The notes below the pieces were generated by a model. That model ran no database searches. It saw nothing but the letters and a program-made list of their open reading frames with translations, and had not been told where the DNA came from. This document shows, in pieces, positions 1 to 5,260 of a stretch of 6,315 nucleotides of DNA. A program made the translations under genes and the position numbers. Source of the stretch: Betaproteobacteria bacterium (GTDB lineage: Bacteria; Pseudomonadota; Gammaproteobacteria; Burkholderiales; Rhodocyclaceae); the NCBI GenBank assembly GCA_025997075.1, contig BNUC01000176.1, positions 1 through 6,315 of the forward strand, in the 5' to 3' direction. Position 1 is the stretch's first letter; each line of letters begins with the position of its first letter.

Positions 1-10
1 AGAAACTGTC

Positions 11-40
11 TTGAGTTTCAAACAAGTATTGCGCTAGAAT
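11..40 (+). promoter_or_regulatory. Putative sigma-70 promoter of lysC
   Basis: TTGAGT (11-16) and TAGAAT (35-40) are separated by 18 bases, close to the sigma-70 consensus. Transcription would start near 47, giving a leader of about 25 nt before the lysC ATG at 73. A 6-bp inverted repeat, GAAACT (2-7) with AGTTTC (14-19), overlaps the -35 box and could be an operator or chance. The call rests only on box match and spacing. Confidence 0.45.
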
Positions 41-72
41 CTCGGGTTCCGTTACTCATCTGTGGATTGTGA

Positions 73-1350
73 ATGGCGCTGATAGTGCAAAAATTTGGCG
101 GCACGTCGGTCGCATCGACTGACCGGATCAAGAACGTTGCCAAACGGGTGGCCCGCTGGAAAGCTCAGGGACATAATATTATCGTTGTTCCGTCGGCAAT
201 GTCCGGCGAAACCAACCGTCTGATTGCGCTGGCCAGGGAAATTTCGACGACGCCCGACCCTCGTGAACTGGATGTAATCGCCTCGACCGGCGAGCAGGTG
301 ACCATCGGCCTACTGGCCTTGGCCTTGAAAGAAGAAGGTCTGAAGGCAAAGAGCTATACCGGTCCGCAGGTCCGCGTGCTGACCGACAGCACGTATACCA
401 AGGCGCGTATTCTGCAAATCGACGACGAAAAAATCCGCAAGGATCTCGATAACGGTTACGTCGTAGTCGTCGCTGGATTCCAGGGCGCTGATGAGAATGG
501 CAACATTACGACGCTCGGACGCGGCGGTTCCGATACCTCCGCCGTTGCACTCGCGGCGGCCCTGACGGCGGATGAGTGCCAGATATATACCGATGTCGAC
601 GGCGTTTACACGACTGACCCCCGTGTTGAACCCAAGGCGCGAAAACTCGATACCATCACTTTCGAGGAAATGCTGGAAATGGCCAGCCTCGGTTCGAAGG
701 TTCTGCAAATCCGCTCGGTCGAATTCGCCGGCAAATACAAAGTCAAACTGCGGGTGCTTTCCAGCTTCCAGGAAGAAGGCGAAGGTACCCTGATTACTGT
801 TGAGGAAGACAAGCCCATGGAACAGCCGATCATCTCCGGAATCGCCTTCAATCGCGACGAGGCCAAGCTCACCATTCTCGGGGTTCCCGATCGTCCTGGT
901 ATCGCGTACCAGTTGCTCGGCCCGATCGCCGATGCCAACATTGATGTTGACATGATCATCCAGAATGTCGCCAAAGATGAAACCACGGATTTTTCATTCA
1001 CCGTCAATCGTGGCGATTACGCCAAAGCCATGGAAATTCTCAAAGCTACCTCCGAGAAGCTTGGCGCGCGCGGCGTCCTGGGCGACGACAAGATTTGCAA
1101 GGTTTCCGCCGTCGGTGTCGGCATGCGTTCGCATCCGGGCATCGCCAGCAAGGTTTCCGCCGTCGGTGTCGGCATGCGTTCGCATCCGGGCATCGCCAGC
1201 AAGATGTTCAATGTTCTGGGGCAGGAAGGCATCAACATCAAGATGATTACTACCTCTGAAATCAAGATTTCCGTTGTTGTAGATGAAAAATATCTGGAAC
1301 TGGCGGTACGCGTCCTGCACAAAGCGTTTGACTTGGACAAGGCAGCATAA
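73..1350 (+). CDS. lysC: Aspartate kinase (aspartokinase) with a duplicated segment in its second ACT domain
   Basis: Aspartokinase phosphorylates L-aspartate with ATP to give 4-phospho-L-aspartate, the first committed step toward lysine, threonine, methionine and diaminopimelate; it is cytosolic. The kinase domain covers about residues 1-245: KFGGTS at 7-12 is the N-terminal nucleotide/substrate signature, GRGGSDTSA at 149-157 is the glycine-rich catalytic loop, and TDVDGVYTTDPR is at 173-184. Two ACT domains follow, about 263-335 and 343-425, which in this family bind lysine and/or threonine for feedback control. The protein has 425 residues against about 405-410 for relatives. The excess is an exact repeat of the 17-residue unit KVSAVGVGMRSHPGIAS (343-359 and 360-376) at the first strand and helix start of ACT2. 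The reading frame stays open. The ATG at 73 is chosen because the KFGGTS motif follows at the usual distance; the Shine-Dalgarno is weak (a GTGGA about 8 nt upstream). Base composition looks less GC-rich than the accessory genes downstream, fitting host backbone. Identity is very secure; activity or regulation with the repeat is uncertain. Confidence 0.97.
   Translation: MALIVQKFGGTSVASTDRIKNVAKRVARWKAQGHNIIVVPSAMSGETNRLIALAREISTTPDPRELDVIASTGEQVTIGLLALALKEEGLKAKSYTGPQVRVLTDSTYTKARILQIDDEKIRKDLDNGYVVVVAGFQGADENGNITTLGRGGSDTSAVALAAALTADECQIYTDVDGVYTTDPRVEPKARKLDTITFEEMLEMASLGSKVLQIRSVEFAGKYKVKLRVLSSFQEEGEGTLITVEEDKPMEQPIISGIAFNRDEAKLTILGVPDRPGIAYQLLGPIADANIDVDMIIQNVAKDETTDFSFTVNRGDYAKAMEILKATSEKLGARGVLGDDKICKVSAVGVGMRSHPGIASKVSAVGVGMRSHPGIASKMFNVLGQEGINIKMITTSEIKISVVVDEKYLELAVRVLHKAFDLDKAA
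1097..1203 (+). repeat. Exact 51-bp tandem duplication inside lysC
   Basis: The sequence has period 51 without mismatch from 1097 to 1203: two full copies plus a 5-base partial third. GCAAG occurs at 1097-1101, 1148-1152 and 1199-1203, bounding each unit, so replication slippage or unequal exchange at this 5-bp homology is a simple origin. Because 51 is divisible by 3, the frame is kept and 17 residues are duplicated. Absence of any divergence means the event is very recent or an assembly error. Confidence 0.97.
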
Positions 1351-1371
1351 AATCTGATCTGTAGTAGTAGT

Positions 1372-1400
1372 TTGACCGAAAGGTATGGAAAGGCTATCAT
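1372..1400 (+). promoter_or_regulatory. Promoter of tRNA-Ser
   Basis: TTGACC (1372-1377) and TATCAT (1395-1400) are separated by exactly 17 bases, a near-consensus sigma-70 promoter. The expected start is near 1407, only about 5 nt before the mature tRNA at 1412. The stretch between the -10 box and the start, CGCGACC, is GC-rich, as in stringently controlled stable-RNA promoters. Negative control by ppGpp is therefore an inference worth noting. The promoter lies in the 61-nt lysC-tRNA gap, so the tRNA need not depend on lysC transcription. Confidence 0.7.
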
Positions 1401-1411
1401 CGCGACCTTCC

Positions 1412-1504
1412 GGAGACGTGGCCGAGTGGTCGAAGGCACTCCCCTGCTAAGGGAGCATACGGGCTAAACCTGTATCGAGGGTTCGAATCCCTCCGTCTCC
1501 GCCA
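1412..1504 (+). tRNA. tRNA-Ser (anticodon GCU)
   Basis: The acceptor arm GGAGACG (1412-1418) pairs with CGTCTCC (1494-1500), followed by discriminator G1501 and an encoded CCA at 1502-1504. The anticodon arm is CTCCC/GGGAG around the loop CTGCTAA, giving anticodon GCT, which reads AGC and AGU serine codons. A long variable arm (class II), expected for tRNA-Ser, lies between the anticodon arm and the T arm, whose loop contains GTTCGAATC. All arms look intact. The 3' end is the probable insertion site of the element that follows; an intact tRNA with CCA means any insertion restored this end. Confidence 0.96.
1480..1504 (+). other. Candidate attachment site (att) at the tRNA 3' end
   Basis: A P4-type integrase gene starts 178 bases past the tRNA and reads away from it, the usual arrangement when such an element inserts into the T-arm/acceptor part of a tRNA gene. 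The core would lie in the 3' part of tRNA-Ser shown here. The expected second copy is not in the window, so exact limits cannot be set. This is inferred from gene arrangement, not from a repeat pair. Confidence 0.4.
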
Positions 1505-1513
1505 ATAGCTCAA

Positions 1514-1605
1514 CAACATTGAGCAACATTCCCACCCGTAGACCACTATAAACCGCGTAAAATCGCGGGGTTAGTGGTTTTTTTGCGCAACTATTCGCAA
1601 CCGTT
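1514..1605 (+). repeat. Short direct repeats at 10-bp spacing near the att region
   Basis: CAACATT occurs at 1514-1520 and again at 1524-1530. On the far side of the terminator, CGCAACTATT (1586-1595) is followed directly by CGCAACCGTT (1596-1605), and a further CGCGG begins there. The 10-bp period places copies on one face of the helix. Position between the tRNA and the integrase gene suggests arm-type binding sites for the integrase N-terminal domain or excisionase. They are short and could be chance. The rest of the 1505-1681 gap holds only a TATAAA at 1612-1617, a possible -10 box for int without a convincing -35. Confidence 0.35.
1543..1584 (+). terminator. Rho-independent terminator after tRNA-Ser
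   Basis: CCACTA (1543-1548) pairs with TAGTGG (1572-1577), and an inner stem CCGCG (1553-1557) pairs with CGCGG (1564-1568) around a 6-nt loop. The outer stem runs straight into seven T residues (1578-1584). It lies 39 nt past the tRNA end and would end tRNA-Ser transcripts. If the integration junction is at the tRNA 3' end, this terminator belongs to the element and replaces the host's own. Confidence 0.75.
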
Positions 1606-1681
1606 CGCGGGTATAAAACACGATTGCACACGGGCAACGTGTCGGCATCCGTGTAGGTAGCGACGCGGAGGGGGGGATGGG

Positions 1682-2753
1682 ATGCCTACAAATGTTCTGA
1701 CCGACGCAAAGTGCAAGGCTGCCAGGGCGGGGGGAAAGGCGGTCAAGGTGTTCGACGGGGGCGGGATGTTTCTGTTTATCTCCCCGACCGGGGCCAAGAC
1801 CTGGCGGCTGGCGTACCGGCTGGGCGGGAAGCCGCAGACGATGAGCTTGGGGGCTTACCCTGCCGTGTCTTTGGCTGAAGCGCGGGCGAAGCGGGAAGAA
1901 ATGAAGGAAGTCCTGCGCAACGGGTGCGATCCGATGGCGGCCCGGCGTGCGGGGCGACAGCCAAAGCTGACTTTTTCGGAAGCGTGCTCGCGGTACTGGG
2001 CCGGGCGGCGCGACGTGTCGGAGAGCTACCGCGATAACGCGACGCGGGCGATCGAGATGCACCTGAATCCGTTTTTAGGAAAGATGGACGTCGGCGCGGT
2101 GGCCAGGGAAGATCAATCCGGCGGCGCTGATCCGGCCGGAGAAGGCGTTCGGAAAAGCGAAAGTCAGGCATTTCGCGGCGCTGGACCTGGCGGACGTGCC
2201 GGCGTTTTTGCGACGCCTGGACGACGAGCCTGATTTGAACAGCGTGATCGCCTGCAAAATGTTGGCCTACACTTGGGTGCGCACGATCGAGTTACGGCAC
2301 ATGCGGTGGGATGAGCTGGACGGGGATCGCTGGCTCATCCCCGCGGCTCGCATGAAGCGCGAGCGCGATCACCTCGTGCCGCTCTCGCGGCAGGCGTTGG
2401 CCCTGCTCGCCGAAATGCGTTCGCGCGCCTTCCCTGGTTGCGCCTACGTGTTCCCCCACCCGGACAGGCCGGACAAGCCCGCGTCGGAAAACCTGGTGCT
2501 GGCGATGATTGCCCGCGTCGGCTACCACCGGCGGATGACCGGGCATGGCTGGCACTCCATCGCCAGCACCTGGGCCAACGAACACGGGTACAGCCCGGAC
2601 GCGGTGGAGCGGCAGTTGTCGCACGCGCCCGACGACAAAATCCGAGCGGCCTACAATCGCGCCGAGTACCTGCCCCTGCGCCGGCAGATGATGCAGGACT
2701 GGGCGGACTGGCTCGACTCACGGAAAAACGAAGCCCAGGCCGGAGAGGGTTGA
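1682..2753 (+). pseudogene. Broken P4-type tyrosine integrase (internal deletion, frameshift, catalytic Arg lost)
   Basis: Tyrosine recombinases of this group insert islands and prophages at tRNA 3' ends. The ATG at 1682 follows a strong purine-rich Shine-Dalgarno (GGAGGGGGGG). Residues 1-85 match the DUF4102 arm-DNA-binding domain (VFDGGGMFLFISPTGAKTWR, LGAYPAVSLAEAR), followed by the start of the core-binding SAM-like domain. The frame breaks near 2098-2113. Beyond it the homologous sequence continues one frame over as GKINPAALIRPEKAFGKAK and runs as a catalytic domain to the stop at 2751-2753. About 40 residues usual between these parts are missing, including most of the core-binding helices. 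In the catalytic domain Arg I is present (2280-2282, VRTIELR), with a Lys in RMKRERDHLVPLS, His at 2622-2624 and the Tyr nucleophile at 2652-2654. The family motif HGWR reads HGWH, with CAC at 2553-2555 in place of the second catalytic arginine. Two independent lesions argue for a dead gene. Size of the missing part is judged from recalled relatives. Confidence 0.88.
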
Positions 2754-2909
2754 CGCGCGCCAGCCCTTGACCTTTCTGGACAGGCTGACATCCGGCGGCG
2801 GGAGTTTGCCGCTTTTGATCCAGCGGCGAATCGATTCGTTGGTAACGCCGAGGGCTTCACGTAGTTCTTTACGCCAGATCACGCGATCAATCGGCGGTGT
2901 TATTCCCAT
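2718..2909 (-). CDS. AlpA-like small HTH regulator / excisionase
   Basis: A protein of 63 residues with the helix-turn-helix pattern of AlpA and phage excisionases: IWRKELREALGVTNESIRRW, then the wing-like SGKLPPPDVSLSRKVKGWRASTL. In phage P4 and related islands such proteins activate or direct integrase-mediated excision and can repress promoters. The ATG at 2907-2909 is preferred because GAGAG lies 8 nt upstream. An in-frame ATG at 2930 would add seven residues but has no visible Shine-Dalgarno. The stop (2718-2720) lies inside the 3' end of the integrase gene on the other strand, so the two converge and overlap by 36 bp. It follows the small methyltransferase on the same strand after about 52 bases, and could be read from that operon or from its own promoter. 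With the integrase broken, an excision role would be idle. Confidence 0.75.
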   Translation of the reverse strand: MGITPPIDRVIWRKELREALGVTNESIRRWIKSGKLPPPDVSLSRKVKGWRASTLSGLGFVFP

Positions 2910-2961
2910 TTCTGGTTCTCTCGTCAACATATAGGTAACATGAGTAATATCGTTCGCAGAT

Positions 2962-3462
2962 TCACGAGGATCCTCTTGGCTTCATAAAAACAATCCAATG
3001 GGTCAAACCCTTGCGCCCGTAAGGATGTCCGAACAAAGGCTGAACAGGCGTCAGCGCCAGGACTTCACGGACTTTTATCTGGATTTCGCTCCACTTGACG
3101 TTGTTGTCCAACACGCGGAAGCACTCTTCGAATCCGCGGCGCAAATCGTCGCGCCAGTCCCGGCCCAACACTCCGTATTTGCCGGCCAGCCAGCTTTTCT
3201 GCCCTGCTTTCACCAGGTGCGGCGGATCAAGAACCACCAAATGAAAGCGCCCATCCGGGTATGGGAGATTGCGGAAATCCAGCAGAACATCAGGATCAAT
3301 GCACAGGGTGCGTGTGCCGTCGGCGCGGCCGCCGGACCGGTCCGTGACCGTCAGCGTCTCGGCGCGCCGGTCGCCGAAAACGACATCGGGGTGTGCGTGG
3401 TCAAACCACATCATGCGGCCCCCACAACAGGGGTCGAGTACTCGCGGGGCCGGGTCGATCAT
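2962..3462 (-). CDS. Small class I SAM-dependent methyltransferase (phage type, DPPH motif)
   Basis: A 166-residue methyltransferase-like protein common in prophages. VLDPCCGGRMMWF (8-20) matches the SAM-binding motif I region, and LVVLDPPHLVKAG (75-87) carries DPPH at 79-82, equivalent to the DPPY/NPPY catalytic motif of amino-methylating nucleic-acid methyltransferases. The C-terminal KWSEIQI and LFGHPYGRKGLTHWIVFMK are typical of this family. The substrate is unknown; DNA N6-adenine methylation is possible but not shown. The ATG at 3460-3462 is chosen because AAGGA sits 7 nt upstream and it overlaps the radical SAM stop as ATGA; a longer frame to 3513 would run inside that gene. Between VL and KW (118-124) the chain reads VLDNNVKW, where relatives as recalled have about four more residues (a VLIF-like beta strand). 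A 12-bp in-frame loss in a core strand is therefore possible. Family is fairly secure, activity uncertain. Confidence 0.83.
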   Translation of the reverse strand: MIDPAPRVLDPCCGGRMMWFDHAHPDVVFGDRRAETLTVTDRSGGRADGTRTLCIDPDVLLDFRNLPYPDGRFHLVVLDPPHLVKAGQKSWLAGKYGVLGRDWRDDLRRGFEECFRVLDNNVKWSEIQIKVREVLALTPVQPLFGHPYGRKGLTHWIVFMKPRGSS

Positions 3463-4301
3463 TCCGCCATCCTTACATCCGCATGGCCGTGAATGATCGT
3501 CGGCCGCGCCCAAAGCCGCTGAAACTGTCGCCAGGCCCTATCCGGTGCGTACCGCTGTTCGTCCGGGGTCGCTGGCCGCCAGAGCATCGCCATCGGCGTC
3601 ATGCCGAGCGATTTAACCGTGCATAGCCGTGTCTCGGCATCAAAAAATGAGTCCTTCGGATAGCCGACCAGAACATAGCAGCGCAAGCGGTGGCCTTGCG
3701 CCGTAAAACCGGCCGCCCGCATTTTGTTGGCCGCGTCATGCAGCGGGCCGATTTGATCGCCGGGATCGAAGGCGAAAAAAACATCCGGTTTTCGCGGCAG
3801 CGACGCCAACAAACCGACGTAGTAATCATCCAACAGCAACGCATCCAATCCGCCGGTAAAAGCCACGCGCCGTTTCTGTCGGCGCAGCATTGATAAAACA
3901 GCTTCGACGTGCTCGTGCGGGCATGCCAGCAGGTTGTCGTCGAGGACGTTCCATCCCTCGGCGATCGCAGGCAACGGCGTTGCGGCCGGATGGCGTTTCC
4001 AGACTTTGCAAAACCAGCAGCGGCGCGGACAGCCGCGCGAGGTGATGGTGTATCCGTGTTTGAGGTAGCGTCCGGGGACAAAATCCAGCCCGGCATCCCC
4101 GTAGGCCGGCCCGCCGACCGTGACCGGCGCGACGTACCGCCATTGCTCGGCCAGTCGCTCGGCGGCTGGTTTGTCCCACGAAAACGTGACAGAGACGTGC
4201 ACCGCATCCGCCTCGTCGAATAGCTCGGGCGGACGGCAGAGCGCCAGCGCGTCATCGGGCGTGGCGCGGGTGCGGCGGGGGAAGACGCGCAGGAGTCTCA
4301 T
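3459..4301 (-). CDS. Phage-type radical SAM protein
   Basis: A 280-residue protein with the radical SAM cluster motif CPRRCWFC at 91-98 (C91, C95, C98; CX3CX2C), which in this superfamily binds a [4Fe-4S] cluster that cleaves S-adenosylmethionine to a 5'-deoxyadenosyl radical. The N-terminal part (1-85) has HVSVTFSWDKP and VTVGGPAYGD, resembling a degenerate B12-binding-like fold that often precedes the radical domain, though no DxHxxG cobalamin motif is seen. After the cluster come NVLDDNLLACP (about 118-128), FTGGLDALLLDD (148-159) and CYVLVGYP, consistent with the strands of the radical SAM barrel. The start is set at the ATG 4299-4301, overlapping the upstream stop as ATGA; a longer frame to 4394 would lie within the upstream gene. 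Its stop overlaps the next ATG in the same way. The substrate is not known; context with two methyltransferases and a PP-loop enzyme suggests nucleic-acid or nucleotide modification. Confidence 0.85.
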   Translation of the reverse strand: MRLLRVFPRRTRATPDDALALCRPPELFDEADAVHVSVTFSWDKPAAERLAEQWRYVAPVTVGGPAYGDAGLDFVPGRYLKHGYTITSRGCPRRCWFCKVWKRHPAATPLPAIAEGWNVLDDNLLACPHEHVEAVLSMLRRQKRRVAFTGGLDALLLDDYYVGLLASLPRKPDVFFAFDPGDQIGPLHDAANKMRAAGFTAQGHRLRCYVLVGYPKDSFFDAETRLCTVKSLGMTPMAMLWRPATPDEQRYAPDRAWRQFQRLWARPTIIHGHADVRMAE

Positions 4302-5260
4302 TCGCACAGCCCGTACTCCGACGAGCACGCTTCCGCGTCGATGAACTCGGACAGGAAACTCATCTGCCGCCCACCGCGGCCGGTGTTTGCCCATTCAATG
4401 GTATTCGCGATGCGATTGGCGTGGTAAATTTCCCGCGAATTCTGGTTTTCTTCGTGCAGTTGTTTTTGGAAAAACGTCATAAATCCGTGCTTCGCCGCTT
4501 GTGAGGCTGTCTTTTCCCATGCCTTGATCCGCTCGATATGTTCCGGGAAACGGATTGCAATTTCCCGGATCTGATCCTTTCCGCAGTTGATGCACGGCAT
4601 ACAGCCGACACGGGTCATTCCTTGTTTGTAGAGCGGGTTCGGTTCGATGCCGTGTTTGTCGTGGAAGTCAAAAACCTGTTTCGCTGTCCAATCGACCAGC
4701 GGACGAAAATTCCACAGGCGCGGCCCGGAACGCTGGATTTTTTTGGCGTTTCGGCGCGCTTGTGATTCTTCACGCTGGACGCCCTGCCATGAAATGACGC
4801 GAAAGCCCTGGTCGACCAGTCCGAGCTGGAATTCCACAGCAATGTTTCGCTTCAGTTCCTGCGTGCAAAACTGCGCCACCCTGGACGGGAACCGGCCTTT
4901 CCAAAGGCATAAATCGAGGAAGGGATTGCCGGTCGGGTGAAGGACTTCCAGCGCGCGGCGCTTGGCCTTGTTCGTCCAGCGCCGTTTACGGCCTTGCTTG
5001 TCGCACCCGATGCGCTGGTCACGGGCGATGAACAGGCGCTTGGCCGCAATCTCCGCGTCGAAGCTGGCGCGCAGACGCACGATCTTGATGTCCAGCGCCT
5101 GTTCCAGGTACGCGAGGTAGTCATAGACGGTTTGGTGCTCGTTGCCGGTGTCCATGTAGATCGGAATTACCAAATCGCGCGGGCAGCGTTCCAGCGCGAG
5201 CAGTAGCAGGGCGGTGCTGTCCTTGCCGCCGGAGACGGAAATGACGTGACGGGTTTTCAT
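4298..5260 (-). CDS. PAPS-reductase-family PP-loop protein (phosphoadenosine phosphosulfate reductase domain)
   Basis: A 320-residue protein of the adenine-nucleotide alpha-hydrolase (PP-loop) superfamily. VSGGKDSTALL has the PP-loop SGGKDS at 10-15, and MDTGNEH (36-42) is the second-strand signature. GRFPSRVAQFCTQELK (122-137) with C132 and WQGVQREESQARR (158-170) are features of the PAPS reductase/DndC-like branch. A cysteine group GCMPCINCGK gives C220, C223 and C226, which together with C132 could hold an Fe-S cluster; this is inference. Enzymes of this superfamily activate a substrate with ATP or reduce/transfer sulfur, and DndC takes part in DNA phosphorothioation. No other dnd gene is visible, so a sulfate-assimilation or Dnd label would be unsupported. 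The ATG at 5258-5260 overlaps the upstream methyltransferase stop and has a strong GGGAGG Shine-Dalgarno a few bases upstream. The TGA overlaps the radical SAM start. The pair may act on the same substrate. Confidence 0.85.
   Translation of the reverse strand: MKTRHVISVSGGKDSTALLLLALERCPRDLVIPIYMDTGNEHQTVYDYLAYLEQALDIKIVRLRASFDAEIAAKRLFIARDQRIGCDKQGRKRRWTNKAKRRALEVLHPTGNPFLDLCLWKGRFPSRVAQFCTQELKRNIAVEFQLGLVDQGFRVISWQGVQREESQARRNAKKIQRSGPRLWNFRPLVDWTAKQVFDFHDKHGIEPNPLYKQGMTRVGCMPCINCGKDQIREIAIRFPEHIERIKAWEKTASQAAKHGFMTFFQKQLHEENQNSREIYHANRIANTIEWANTGRGGRQMSFLSEFIDAEACSSEYGLCE

Noticed and set aside
310..1439. Several long open frames antisense to, or in another frame of, lysC
   Set aside because: They lie wholly over or against a clear aspartokinase gene, lack Shine-Dalgarno sequences and recognisable motifs, and mirror its codon bias.
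2079..2233. Programmed ribosomal frameshift in the integrase
   Set aside because: No slippery heptamer is evident and about 40 residues are missing at the junction, so a frameshift alone would not restore the protein.
1571..2257. Minus-strand open frames opposite the integrase
   Set aside because: Low-complexity Pro/Arg-rich translations typical of the antisense of GC-rich coding DNA; the plus strand has clear integrase motifs.
2966..2975. Palindrome GAGGATCCTC as an operator or terminator
   Set aside because: It lies in the last codons of the small methyltransferase, has no loop and no T-tract; ten bases can be chance.
3463..3513. Longer N-terminus for the small methyltransferase
   Set aside because: The extension lies inside the radical SAM gene; the ATG at 3462 has AAGGA at good spacing and an ATGA overlap.
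2998..3626. Plus-strand open frames opposite the methyltransferase and radical SAM genes
   Set aside because: No motif or ribosome site, and the opposite strand carries family signatures throughout.
4302..4394. Longer N-terminus for the radical SAM protein
   Set aside because: The extra residues are the PAPS-reductase-family gene read in another frame; the ATGA overlap at 4298-4301 marks the start.
4298..5260. A cysH sulfate-assimilation gene or full Dnd phosphorothioation system
   Set aside because: No other sulfate-assimilation or dnd gene is present, the neighbours are phage-type, and the cysteine layout differs from classical CysH as far as can be recalled.
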